Shown: positions 1 to 9,421 of the stretch, one piece after another
Layout of the letters: each line of letters opens with the position of its first letter
Numbering within the stretch: position 1 is the first letter of the stretch
NCBI GenBank assembly: GCA_022564295.1
Contig: JADFLR010000008.1
Location: 62,001-126,000 of the forward strand
Length of the DNA stretch: 64,000 nt
Reading direction: 5' to 3'
Origin: Bacteroidota bacterium
GTDB lineage: Bacteria; Bacteroidota; Ignavibacteria; Ignavibacteriales; Ignavibacteriaceae
Translations under genes and position numbers: made by a program
Notes under the pieces: model-generated
What the model was told of the DNA's origin: nothing
Seen by the model: only the letters and a program-made list of their open reading frames with translations
The model's database searches: none

Positions 1-235
1 TTTTAGAGAAATGTCTATTTCAATTTCTGAAAATAATGATTACCTATTTGTCTCAATTGTTTCATTATAATATATTTAACACAATCGTATGATTATCACT
101 CATTTTAGATCGAAATTCAATTTTAATTGATTAGTTATCTTAATCATTTACAGAGTAGATAGCATATCAAATTTCAAAAAATAAATATTTAATATTATCG
201 GTAATCAAAGAGTGAAGAAGGATTCTTAATTCTAA
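1..235. other. AT-rich non-coding leader at window edge
   Basis: No open frame with coding character is visible here. The stretch is very AT-rich and probably holds the promoter of the following membrane protein gene. I see no convincing promoter pair, hairpin or RNA gene. Confidence 0.5.
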
Positions 236-1258
236 GTGAAAAAATCGCAGACCATAATTATTCTTGTAAGCTTAATTATAATTTCTATACCGAGGTTCAA
301 TTGGGACGAATTTTGTAATGTAAATGCCTTAATCGGGAGGGAAAAGAGTAAAAAGACACTTGATGTAAACCAGTATATTGCTTATACAGAATACTTCAGA
401 GGAAAGTCTAATATGCAATCTCAACTTTTAGAACCGTTTACTTATCGTCCATTTGTACCTTTTCTGGCTTCTTTCCTACCATTTAAAGCAATAACATCAA
501 TAAATCTGGTTAACTTGATTGCTTTACTACTCACGGTTTTTGTTCTTCAAAAATTATTAAAGGAATTTAATTTTAGTCGGAGATATATTTTTTATGGTGA
601 AATTCTATTTGTCTACTCTTTCCCGGTTTTTTATTACAGTACGCTGGGTTATGTTGATCCTGTCTTGATATTGTTTCTTACAATGGCTTTATATTTACTT
701 ATCAAGGGAAAATTTATCAGTTTTATTTTAGTATTTATTCTAGGTCTTACGGTTAAGGAAACAATGGTTATCCTAATTCCTGTTGCAGGTGTATATTTGT
801 CATTGCAGGAAGATTTATCACTCTCCAGGAAAATTTTATTATTTTTAATTATTATTGTAATATATTTATTAGAAAGTATTGTGATAAGAAATTATGTTCC
901 GGGGAAAGGTACTTATCTTTGGATTCCACAATCAGATAAACTTTTGTACAATCTAAAGAGGGTAGCAGGTTACATCACTACAATTATTGTATTTGGAGTT
1001 CCTGGAATAGGAGCAATTCTATTTTTAACATGTTCAGAGTGCAAGAAACATATTGGCAGAATCAAATATGTTTTGTTAACAGGAATGGTTTTTTCTATAT
1101 TAGTTTCGATCTTCGCGATATTTTCCGCTTATGCTGAGGGAAGATATATTTGGATAACATATCCTTTTACAATACCTCTTGCAGTTGCATATCTGAAATT
1201 TTTTATAGAAAGGAAAAAATCAGTTTCAGCTAACGTTCCAATTGATTTGCATCAATAA
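236..1258 (+). CDS. multi-pass membrane protein, GT-C glycosyltransferase-like
   Basis: This 340-residue protein starts with GTG. It has about eight to nine hydrophobic segments separated by short basic loops. The first segment follows the lysines at the N-terminus and is followed by a long extracytoplasmic loop that contains acidic residues (NWDE near residue 24). Small acidic loops of this kind and a conserved-looking EGRYIW segment before the last membrane helix are typical of GT-C lipid-linked sugar transferases, which move sugars onto lipids or proteins at the outer face of the inner membrane. I infer only the fold class; no specific family is recognised. It stands alone, with a strong AT hairpin downstream. 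Confidence 0.55.
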   Translation: MKKSQTIIILVSLIIISIPRFNWDEFCNVNALIGREKSKKTLDVNQYIAYTEYFRGKSNMQSQLLEPFTYRPFVPFLASFLPFKAITSINLVNLIALLLTVFVLQKLLKEFNFSRRYIFYGEILFVYSFPVFYYSTLGYVDPVLILFLTMALYLLIKGKFISFILVFILGLTVKETMVILIPVAGVYLSLQEDLSLSRKILLFLIIIVIYLLESIVIRNYVPGKGTYLWIPQSDKLLYNLKRVAGYITTIIVFGVPGIGAILFLTCSECKKHIGRIKYVLLTGMVFSILVSIFAIFSAYAEGRYIWITYPFTIPLAVAYLKFFIERKKSVSANVPIDLHQ

Positions 1259-1277
1259 TTTTGCTGAACGGATAAAC

Positions 1278-1304
1278 CACATTATTTTTTTTAAAAATAA
1301 TGTG
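1278..1304 (+). terminator. 12-bp perfect AT-rich hairpin, possible terminator
   Basis: CACATTATTTTT (1278-1289) and its exact reverse complement (1293-1304) are separated by three T. It lies 19 bases after the stop of the membrane protein and before the C25 peptidase gene. The stem is almost all A-T and the following sequence is GCAACA rather than a T-run, so terminator function is uncertain. Confidence 0.35.
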
Positions 1305-1398
1305 CAACAACGTTTGAATTGAGATATTTTTTTTCCCCTTGCCTCGCTTTTACCATTATGCTAAGTTTCGAGCAAATTTTCAACCTATAAGGAATTTA

Positions 1399-4300
1399 AT
1401 GCAATCAATTTCCCGGTCTCTTTTTCAGATAATTATTGTATTACTAACCTTTACGTTTCTCTCTTCCGCACAAAATTTTAAAATTATTGAATCAACTCAG
1501 AATCATATAACGATTGAGTTTGATTTTTCAAATTTATACACGGTTTCTGATACTTTGGTTGATGGGAGAAAATATCAGATAATTAGAGGTGATGAGAACT
1601 ATTTTAGAAACCCCGGTGATCCATGGCTTCCTTTAGTTAACCTGAGCATTGGCATTCCTCACGATATAAATCCAACTATGCAGATTTTAAAAAATGACAG
1701 AGTATCTTATAGTAATAAGTTTATAATGCCATATCCTGAAACTGACCCTATTTTTGAAGAGCCGGATGTTGAAAAGATTAATAAAGAGATCTACTCAAAA
1801 AGCCAATTTTTCCCCATTGAAATTGTTCAATTAAATTCTTCGTATGATTTCAGATATGCAAAGATTTTACCAATTGCTGCTTCACCTTATCAATTTAATC
1901 CTGTTACAAGGGAGCTAGTATTTAATAAAAAATTTGTAGTGAAAATAAATTTTAATTTTAAGCGTGAAACGATAAGAATCGCTATTTCGGATGCTATGAC
2001 TATCAGTTATATAGAAACCGCAGTAATAAATACAGAAAATGCGAAAAACTGGATCAGTAAGCCAGCGCCAGCATTTGATCCCCCGCCTAACAGCAATGAT
2101 TCGTGGTATGATCCTGATAAGAATTATTTTAAAATTTATCTGAAAGAAAAAGGAGTTTACAGGGTTAATTATAGTGAGTTAATATCAGCGGGTGTACCGC
2201 TTGGTAACAATACACCAATTGAAAAATTGGAATTATTTAATAATGGAAATCCTATCCCCATTGATATAATAGACACTAATAACGACCAAATTTTTAATGG
2301 TAATGATTACGTACAATTTGTTGGTTATCCTGCACCTGCTAGTCCTAATGCTTATGTGAACCTATATAACCTTAGCAATGTTTACTGGTTTTCTTACGAA
2401 AGTGATTCGACCGGCAACATATATAATGATGTGGGTGGTTTTCCACAGAACTTTGAGCAAACAATTGCTTCTACCAAACATACAATTCACTTTGAAAAGG
2501 ATTCGATTTTTGAAAGAATGGGTTATTCTACTACAGCGGAGATAGATCATTGGTTTTGGGGTAGAGCTACGGCACAGGATGGGCGCGCTGTTTTCGGATT
2601 TGAAGATAGATTTGATGGATTTTCCAACAGGGCACAAGATTCAAATTATGTCACTCTTCGGGTTAAAATGCATGGAATGACCAACAGTTCATTTTGCAAT
2701 ACTGACCATAAAGCTGAAATTTATTTGACCGATCAGCCTTTAGGTAATGTAATTTGGGATGGTCAGGAAGTTGAACTTTTCCAAAAAGAGTTTTATGTAT
2801 CTGCAGATAGTATAAGCATATTTCCAACTGGTAATAGGTTAAACATTTGGGTACGCGGGCAAATTTGTTCACGTGTACATAGTGATGAAATAAGAATCAA
2901 CTGGTATGAGTTTGAATACTGGAGAGCTCTCAAAACAAATTCGGATAATTTTATTTTCAAAACTAACAAAGGCGGGAATATAAGATTCTGGACTTTTGGA
3001 TGGTTGAGAAACAATATGAAGATCTATATTCCCGAAAGGAATAAGATGATTAGCAATCCCAATATAACCAATGATCAATTCAATTCTGTTTTCTTTGTTG
3101 ATACTGCAAATGTTGGAACCGAATATTTTTGTGTTGCAGATAATTATTATTTTTCGGTAGATTCTATCGTTAACGATCAACCATCAAATTTAAGAGATAT
3201 ATCTAACGGTGCTGATTATATAATCATTTCACATCCTGATTTTTTGAGTGCTGCTCAGGATCTGGCTGATTTCAGGAGTGCTAATTTTCCTGATCCCGAT
3301 ATTGAAAATGCACGTACGGTTGTTGTAGATGTGACGCAGATCTATGATGAATTCTCATATGGTTTACTAGAACCAAATGCTTTAAGAGATTTTGTAAAAT
3401 ATACCTTTCAAAATTGGCAGAGTCCAGCTCCTTCTTATGTGGTTCTATTGGGCGATATGAGTTACGATTATCGTGGGATATTAGAAAATGCTTATAGGAA
3501 TTTTATTCCTTCTATAAAATTCTTTGCTTATTCGTACGGGTGGTCAGCTAGTGATAATTTAATTGTTGCAATTTCAGGTACAGATGTGGCACCAGATTTG
3601 GCTATTGGGAGAATGTCCTGTGAAACTCCTGAGGAAGCTAATATTTTAGTTGATAAAATTATTCGATACCCTGAGGATAATACAAAACCCTGGAAACAAA
3701 ATACTATTTTCCTTGCCTCAGGATTAAGCGAAAATGATGAAAATAGTTTTGGATTTAATGATGCAAGTTTATTATTAGCCAATACATACGTCTTACCATT
3801 TGGCTATACTGCTGATTTTGTGCTTAGATATCCCACCAAACCCGTGCATGAACCTCATCAGGGAGAGGGGCCCAGAATGCGGGATGAAATTAATGAGGGA
3901 GCTGCATTAGTTAATTATTACGGGCATGGTGGCGGATTGCAATGGGATCTTGTTTTTCTGGATGATGATATTGACTTATTAGAAAATGGCGGAAGACTGC
4001 CTGTGGTTTTAAGTGTAACGTGCTACACGGCGCACTTCGATAATCAAAAAGTATTTGGTGAACATTTTAACCTTGTACAAAACAAGGGCAGCATAGGATT
4101 TTATGGAAGTTCGGGATTGACCTATTGGGGTATTGGCAAGGCTATTAACAATAAATTATTTAATGAATTATTTGTTAATAAAAATTTAATTATTGGTAAG
4201 GCAATAATGAATTCAAAAAATCAAGTGTCATCTTCAGGAATTTACGGCACACAAATTAATTTACTTGTTTATTTGGGTGATCCTGCAATGAGTATAACAT

Positions 4301-7119
4301 TCCCTTTACTCCCTGATTTTGTAGTATCGTCTTCTGATATAACAATTTCACCTGAAAATCCGCTCGTAGATGACACGATAACAGTAAAAATAAACATTAG
4401 GAACGTCGGCAGGACTTTTCCAAACGACTCTGTCACCGTTGAATTGTTTATTAGTTCATCAGATACAAGTTTTCAGGTTGGATCAATCACTCGTCCTAAT
4501 TTTGGAGAGAATGATTCGGTTTATTTTACCTGGGTTCCTGTCAAGGGTAATCTATTTAAATTAACTGCAAAAGTTAATTTGACAGAGATTATTGATGAGA
4601 TGGATCATTCGGATAATATCGCAGAGCAGTTTTTCTTAGTCTTTAATCTTAGTGAACCAAATGTGCTTAAACCAATTGATGGCTTTTCAACAGATGAATC
4701 TTCTGTAATATTTCTTTTATCAGATGTAGGTCATTACCTAAAGATGAATTTAATTTACTCTGTAGAAATTGACACAACGTTGAATTTTGAAAACCCTTTA
4801 ATTAGTTCTCCTGAATTAACTTCCACCGATGCTATAATTCAATGGCAATCACCAAATCTTACAACGGGTGTTTATTTTTGGAGAGCAAGAATTTTCGATG
4901 GGACAGAATACGGTAACTGGAGCGCGATTAGGAGCTTTTCTATATCGGATATTGCTGTTAATGGTTATCTTGCTAAAGAGAAAATTCTTAAAACATTTGA
5001 AACTCATAATGTAAATTATTCAGATTCTGCAAAAAGTTTAAGTTTAAATACAGAATTGCTTCCAGCTAAACCCTCAAATACTACTTTTGTTGGAGATATT
5101 GAATTACTTTCTCCGTTACCTGGCTCTCTTAATTTAACATCTATTACAACAGACGGAACATACTTGTATTTCGGAAGCATAAGCTTTTTTATTGGCAATG
5201 GTCCATCACCAATTTATAAAGTTGGTACCGGTTATAATGGAACAATTAGAGGGGAATTATATGGGCAATTTTCAGAGTTTTATGATAGGATATTTAATTC
5301 AATGGTATTTCATAGCGATGGTAATATATATGTTCCAACCGGAAATTCTTTTCAAATTACCAGGATTAATGTCGCAACGGAAGAAATTGATACAGTTGAA
5401 GTCCCACCAGGAATGTTGCGATGGGAAAATTCCACAACATCTAATGGGCCGGTGTATTTAACTTCAGATGGTCAATATATTTATAATATTACTTTATTTG
5501 ATGAACAAGGGAATTCAAAATACACTCTTAGGACATTTGATCCTGCAAATGGTTGGGCATTAGCCAAACCTGATTTAGTCCTATCAGGCACAAGCTATCA
5601 AGGATTTACAGGATTTTTTGTTTTTGATGGATATGTCTATCCTTCGGAAAGTTTTTTCTCAAACTTTATTAGAAGAATTAGATTAGATGACGGCTTCTTT
5701 GAAGAGGAATGGTTAAGCTATTTACCTTTTCAGAGTTACTTTAGCTGGTGCACGGATTGGGAAAACAACCGGATTTATTCATCCGTGTATCGTGCTTCAG
5801 GGTTTGAACCCAAATTTTCTGAGTTTGTTGGTAATTATATAGATGCAAGCGGTTCAATAACTACTAAACCTGTTGGACCGGTTGCATGGTGGAACAATAT
5901 GTCGTACGATTTATATAAACCAACGGAAACAGGCGAATATCAGGCAAATTTGTTTGGATTAAATAGTACATCAAAATTTTGGGATACACTAAAAGTAGAT
6001 GTACCTCCACTCTATTCATTATCCGATGTTAGTGCAAACGAGTATCCCAAACTCAGACTTAATTTTTCATTATCAGATTCAAGTCTGGGGGCTACAAAAG
6101 CAATGGAATTGAGAAGTGTGAATTTCGATTACCAGCAGTTACCTGATGTATTGTTTGTAAGAGATGATTTGCAATTTTCTCCCGATTCGATTCTGCAGGG
6201 TTTTCCGATTTCAATGAGTTTTAAAGCAAAAAATTATGGTTCAATAAGCATTGATAGTCTAAACGTTTCATTCTATTTAAATGGAGAAGACACGGTAATC
6301 TACTCCAAAGTTGTAAGCATACCTGCAGATTCTATCTCGGAAAACATCTCATATATTATTGAATCCGATCATCTACTATTTGAGAATGACATAAGGGCAT
6401 TTGGAACTACCGATCAATTGGAATACTTCACTTTTGATAATCTTATTGAAAATCAATTTTTCGTTGTAAGGGATTCCATAAAACCAGTATTCTCGGTTAC
6501 TTTTGATGGAGCTGAAATTATTAATGGTGATATTGTTTCTGCTAAACCAGATGTTAAAATTATTTTGGATGATAATAGTCCTCTTCCACTCGATACAAGC
6601 TTTTTCACAATAGTATATGATAATAATCCATTATATTTTGCTCAATCTGACCTAAGCTATGAATATACTCCATATCCGGATTCAAGGGTGGAGATTCATT
6701 GGACTCCTGAATTACCAGATGGTAAACATAAACTTGAGATATTAGCTAAAGATGCATCGGGTAACTTTTTTGATTCAACATCATCGCGAACAACATTTTT
6801 TGTTTTTAATGAATCTGATTTAACAGATGTTTTTAATTATCCAAATCCCTTTACTAATGAGACAAATTTTACTTTTTCGTTGAGAGGAACTGAAATACCG
6901 GAAGAAGTAAAGATAAAGGTTTATACTATTACAGGAAGATTAATACTTGATATTAATTTGCCACTAACCGATCTTACTATTGGATTTAATAAGATTTATT
7001 GGAATGGCAGAGATCAGGATGGTGACGAAATTGCCAATGGTGTTTATCTTTATAAAGTCATTGCGAAGTTTCAGGATAAAACAAAAGCTGTAACTCAAAA
7101 ACTTGCTCGTGTGCGGTAA
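1399..7119 (+). CDS. secreted C25 (gingipain-type) peptidase with T9SS sorting domain
   Basis: The frame is open from a TTG at 1339, but ATG 1399 has a good ribosome site (AAGGA at 1389-1393) and begins a clean signal peptide ending near SSAQ, so 1399 is preferred (1906 residues). Layout: an N-terminal beta-rich prodomain; a C25 cysteine peptidase domain at about 600-980 with the catalytic pair visible as His843 (YGHGG) and Cys875 (VTCYT); a CARDB-like Ig domain near 970-1065; a propeller-like region near 1250-1535; a second CARDB-like domain near 1580-1680; and a C-terminal sorting domain from about 1810 beginning NYPNPF with a final KVYTITGR...NGVYLYK pattern. The protein should be exported by Sec and then by T9SS. 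It is a paralogue of the PorU at 45244 but much longer, so it is more likely a secreted effector than the sortase. Confidence 0.85.
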   Translation: MQSISRSLFQIIIVLLTFTFLSSAQNFKIIESTQNHITIEFDFSNLYTVSDTLVDGRKYQIIRGDENYFRNPGDPWLPLVNLSIGIPHDINPTMQILKNDRVSYSNKFIMPYPETDPIFEEPDVEKINKEIYSKSQFFPIEIVQLNSSYDFRYAKILPIAASPYQFNPVTRELVFNKKFVVKINFNFKRETIRIAISDAMTISYIETAVINTENAKNWISKPAPAFDPPPNSNDSWYDPDKNYFKIYLKEKGVYRVNYSELISAGVPLGNNTPIEKLELFNNGNPIPIDIIDTNNDQIFNGNDYVQFVGYPAPASPNAYVNLYNLSNVYWFSYESDSTGNIYNDVGGFPQNFEQTIASTKHTIHFEKDSIFERMGYSTTAEIDHWFWGRATAQDGRAVFGFEDRFDGFSNRAQDSNYVTLRVKMHGMTNSSFCNTDHKAEIYLTDQPLGNVIWDGQEVELFQKEFYVSADSISIFPTGNRLNIWVRGQICSRVHSDEIRINWYEFEYWRALKTNSDNFIFKTNKGGNIRFWTFGWLRNNMKIYIPERNKMISNPNITNDQFNSVFFVDTANVGTEYFCVADNYYFSVDSIVNDQPSNLRDISNGADYIIISHPDFLSAAQDLADFRSANFPDPDIENARTVVVDVTQIYDEFSYGLLEPNALRDFVKYTFQNWQSPAPSYVVLLGDMSYDYRGILENAYRNFIPSIKFFAYSYGWSASDNLIVAISGTDVAPDLAIGRMSCETPEEANILVDKIIRYPEDNTKPWKQNTIFLASGLSENDENSFGFNDASLLLANTYVLPFGYTADFVLRYPTKPVHEPHQGEGPRMRDEINEGAALVNYYGHGGGLQWDLVFLDDDIDLLENGGRLPVVLSVTCYTAHFDNQKVFGEHFNLVQNKGSIGFYGSSGLTYWGIGKAINNKLFNELFVNKNLIIGKAIMNSKNQVSSSGIYGTQINLLVYLGDPAMSITFPLLPDFVVSSSDITISPENPLVDDTITVKINIRNVGRTFPNDSVTVELFISSSDTSFQVGSITRPNFGENDSVYFTWVPVKGNLFKLTAKVNLTEIIDEMDHSDNIAEQFFLVFNLSEPNVLKPIDGFSTDESSVIFLLSDVGHYLKMNLIYSVEIDTTLNFENPLISSPELTSTDAIIQWQSPNLTTGVYFWRARIFDGTEYGNWSAIRSFSISDIAVNGYLAKEKILKTFETHNVNYSDSAKSLSLNTELLPAKPSNTTFVGDIELLSPLPGSLNLTSITTDGTYLYFGSISFFIGNGPSPIYKVGTGYNGTIRGELYGQFSEFYDRIFNSMVFHSDGNIYVPTGNSFQITRINVATEEIDTVEVPPGMLRWENSTTSNGPVYLTSDGQYIYNITLFDEQGNSKYTLRTFDPANGWALAKPDLVLSGTSYQGFTGFFVFDGYVYPSESFFSNFIRRIRLDDGFFEEEWLSYLPFQSYFSWCTDWENNRIYSSVYRASGFEPKFSEFVGNYIDASGSITTKPVGPVAWWNNMSYDLYKPTETGEYQANLFGLNSTSKFWDTLKVDVPPLYSLSDVSANEYPKLRLNFSLSDSSLGATKAMELRSVNFDYQQLPDVLFVRDDLQFSPDSILQGFPISMSFKAKNYGSISIDSLNVSFYLNGEDTVIYSKVVSIPADSISENISYIIESDHLLFENDIRAFGTTDQLEYFTFDNLIENQFFVVRDSIKPVFSVTFDGAEIINGDIVSAKPDVKIILDDNSPLPLDTSFFTIVYDNNPLYFAQSDLSYEYTPYPDSRVEIHWTPELPDGKHKLEILAKDASGNFFDSTSSRTTFFVFNESDLTDVFNYPNPFTNETNFTFSLRGTEIPEEVKIKVYTITGRLILDINLPLTDLTIGFNKIYWNGRDQDGDEIANGVYLYKVIAKFQDKTKAVTQKLARVR

Positions 7120-7204
7120 TCTAACTTCATTTTTTATAAACTCTCAAAAAACTTTATATTACTTGTATTAATTTAATAATTATTAATAATTTTAAGGGAT
7201 ATAT

Positions 7205-9037
7205 ATGTGTGGAATAATTGGCTACATTGGAGAGAAGAATTGTGTTCCCATACTCATTAACGGATTGAAAAGACTTGAATATCGTGGTTATGATTCTGCT
7301 GGCATTGGAATCATTGCTAATGGTAATTCGGAAATTGTTAAAAACAAGGGTAAAGTATCTTTACTTGAACATAAAATGAAAGACTTACAGCTATACGCTA
7401 ATTTGGGTATTGGGCATACAAGATGGGCAACGCACGGAATACCGAATGAAATTAATGCTCATCCCCACAGCAACCTAAGTAACACTCTCTTCCTGATACA
7501 TAATGGTATTATAGAAAACTACCGTGTTATAAAGAAGGAGCTTGAAAACCAGGGTTACCATTTTAAAAGCGATACAGATTCCGAAGTGTTGGTTCATCTT
7601 ATCGATCGTTTTTTAACATTGGGTTTTGATCTTTGCAAATCAGTTCAATTGGCATTAAATGAGGTAGTTGGAACGTACGGAATAGCTGTTATTTATAAAG
7701 ATGAACCGGATAAGATAATTGCAGCTCGTAAAGGTTCTCCACTTGTTGTAGGATTAGGGAACAATGAAAATTTTATAGCTTCCGATGTTTCTGCAATTCT
7801 TGCACATACTAAGCAGGTAGTTTATCTGGATGACGGCGAACTTGCCGTAATCAGTAAAGATAATTTTATTGTTAAAAATATTTCCGATATTGAAATTGAA
7901 AAAGAAGTTCATGAAATAAGCACTACTTTGGAGGAAATTGATAAAGGCGGCTATTCACATTTTATGTTGAAAGAAATTATGGAACAGCCGGAATCTGTCA
8001 GGAATTCGATGAGAGGAAGATTATTGCCGGAAGATGGTACAGCCAAGTTAGGTGGAATCTCCGAAGTAGTTGACCGGCTTGTAAATTCAAAAAGAATTAT
8101 TATTACTGCTTGCGGAACTTCGTGGCACGCTGCTTTAGTTGGCGAATATATGATTGAAAACTTTGCTCAAATTCCCACAGAGATTGAATATGCATCGGAA
8201 TTCCGGTATCGTAATCCAATTATAAATAAAGATGATACAGTACTTGTTATATCGCAAAGCGGTGAAACAGCTGATACACTTGCTGCTATGCGAGAGGCAA
8301 AAAGCAGGGGTGCACTTGTTTTAGGCATCTGCAATGTTGTTGGCAGTACTATTGCGCGAGAAAGTATGGCTGGTGTTTATATTCACGCTGGGCCTGAAAT
8401 TGGTGTTGCTTCTACAAAAGCATTTACAGCGCAATTGGTTGTTCTCTCTTTAATTACTTTGCTTATTGCACGAAGGAAAAATTTGAGTATGGCTGAAGGC
8501 AAGAAGATTGTAGAAGCATTGAATAGCCTTCCGGATAAGATAACAGATATTCTGAAATTAAATGATAGAATTGAGCAATTAGCTGAAAAATTTAAAGATG
8601 CAAATAATTTCCTTTATTTAGGAAGAGGATACCAATTTCCTGTTGCGTTAGAAGGAGCTTTAAAGCTGAAAGAAATTTCATATATACATGCCGAAGGATA
8701 TCCTGCTGCTGAAATGAAGCATGGACCAATTGCATTGATAGATGAAAATATGCCCGTTGTATTTATTGCACCTAAAGATTCGGCTTATGATAAGGTAGTA
8801 AGCAATATTGAGGAAGTAAGAGCACGCGGCGGCAGATTGATAGCAATTGCAAGTGAAAACGATAATGACATTGATCGCCTTGTTGATGACACGATTAAAA
8901 TACCTGATACAGTTGAAATGTTAAGACCAATTCTTACATCAATACCGCTTCAATTGTTAGCTTATCACATAGCTGTTAAAAAAGAACTGAATGTAGACCA
9001 GCCAAGAAATTTAGCTAAAAGTGTAACCGTAGAGTAA
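7205..9037 (+). CDS. glmS: glutamine--fructose-6-phosphate aminotransferase (isomerizing)
   Basis: It makes glucosamine-6-phosphate from fructose-6-phosphate and glutamine, the entry step to UDP-GlcNAc for peptidoglycan and lipopolysaccharide. The 610-residue length is standard. The N-terminal glutaminase begins MCGIIGY, with Cys2 as nucleophile after Met removal, and carries TRWATHG at 72-78. Two SIS sugar-isomerase domains follow, with TACGTSWHA and SQSGETADT in the first. The C-terminus LAKSVTVE contains the conserved lysine used in isomerisation. An AAGGGA ribosome site precedes the ATG. No glmS ribozyme-like leader can be recognised in the short upstream gap. Confidence 0.97.
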   Translation: MCGIIGYIGEKNCVPILINGLKRLEYRGYDSAGIGIIANGNSEIVKNKGKVSLLEHKMKDLQLYANLGIGHTRWATHGIPNEINAHPHSNLSNTLFLIHNGIIENYRVIKKELENQGYHFKSDTDSEVLVHLIDRFLTLGFDLCKSVQLALNEVVGTYGIAVIYKDEPDKIIAARKGSPLVVGLGNNENFIASDVSAILAHTKQVVYLDDGELAVISKDNFIVKNISDIEIEKEVHEISTTLEEIDKGGYSHFMLKEIMEQPESVRNSMRGRLLPEDGTAKLGGISEVVDRLVNSKRIIITACGTSWHAALVGEYMIENFAQIPTEIEYASEFRYRNPIINKDDTVLVISQSGETADTLAAMREAKSRGALVLGICNVVGSTIARESMAGVYIHAGPEIGVASTKAFTAQLVVLSLITLLIARRKNLSMAEGKKIVEALNSLPDKITDILKLNDRIEQLAEKFKDANNFLYLGRGYQFPVALEGALKLKEISYIHAEGYPAAEMKHGPIALIDENMPVVFIAPKDSAYDKVVSNIEEVRARGGRLIAIASENDNDIDRLVDDTIKIPDTVEMLRPILTSIPLQLLAYHIAVKKELNVDQPRNLAKSVTVE

Positions 9038-9041
9038 TCTT

Positions 9042-9069
9042 TTGAGATTAAAATGAATTTAATTATTTT
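9042..9069 (+). promoter_or_regulatory. putative sigma-70-type promoter of tRNA-Phe
   Basis: TTGAGA (9042-9047), a 16-base spacer, then TATTTT (9064-9069), which ends 16 bases before the mature tRNA. The spacing and the TATTTT box match the promoter proposed for tRNA-Leu in this window. Inferred from sequence only. Confidence 0.4.
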
Positions 9070-9085
9070 TGTTTTTTAATTTTTT

Positions 9086-9161
9086 GGGCAGATAGCTCAG
9101 TTGGTAGAGCAATGGACTGAAAATCCATGTGTCGGCGGTTCAATTCCGTCTCTGCCCACCA
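9086..9161 (+). tRNA. tRNA-Phe (GAA), CCA encoded
   Basis: A full cloverleaf can be drawn: acceptor GGGCAGA/TCTGCCC, D-arm GCTC/GAGC, anticodon stem ATGGA/TCCAT around CTGAAAA giving anticodon GAA, T-stem GGCGG/CCGTC (one G-T pair) with loop TTCAATT, discriminator A. CCA is encoded at 9159-9161, unlike the other tRNAs in this window. Confidence 0.97.
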
Positions 9162-9167
9162 CATTTC

Positions 9168-9196
9168 GGGAAGATGAAAATCATCCCCTTTTATTA
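9168..9196 (+). terminator. possible terminator after tRNA-Phe
   Basis: GGGAAGATGA and TCATCCCC form a stem with a two-base bulge and an AAA loop, followed by TTTTATTATT. It sits just after the tRNA and could end its transcript. Confidence 0.4.
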
Positions 9197-9201
9197 TTAG
9201 G

Positions 9202-9260
9202 TGGACTGAATACAACAAACTTGTCCGGTGCATTGAAACGAAGACAGATCTCTGCCCACA
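9202..9260 (+). pseudogene. degenerate copy of the tRNA-Phe 3' half
   Basis: TGGACTGAA (9202-9210) repeats the anticodon-arm segment of the intact tRNA-Phe (9113-9121), and TCTCTGCCCAC (9249-9259) repeats its 3' acceptor end (9149-9159) exactly, 100 bp further on. The material between is only loosely alike and no cloverleaf can be formed. It looks like an old partial duplication or an attachment-site scar. Confidence 0.55.
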
Positions 9261-9264
9261 ATTA

Positions 9265-9293
9265 AAGCCGTGTTTTGTAAACGCGACTTTTTT
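9265..9293 (+). terminator. intrinsic terminator
   Basis: AAGCCGTGTTT pairs with AAACGCGACTT (one C-A mismatch, one G-T pair) around a TGT loop, and a run of T follows directly. This is the strongest terminator in the tRNA-Phe region. It follows the tRNA 3'-half remnant. Confidence 0.6.
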
Positions 9294-9421
9294 GTATTAA
9301 ATTGCAATTTTTAACACAGTGCAGAATTACTGTAACTCACCATACATTAAATCAAATTAAATAAAATAATAGTTGAATAGAATCACATTATTTACTATTA
9401 TTGAATCAAAAAGGAGATATT

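Noticed and set aside
5192-5461. 89-codon frame inside the C25 peptidase gene
   Set aside because: It is a shifted frame of a well-supported protein with no start signal of its own.
7120-7204. glmS ribozyme
   Set aside because: The gap is only 85 bases and very AT-rich, too short for the ribozyme core.
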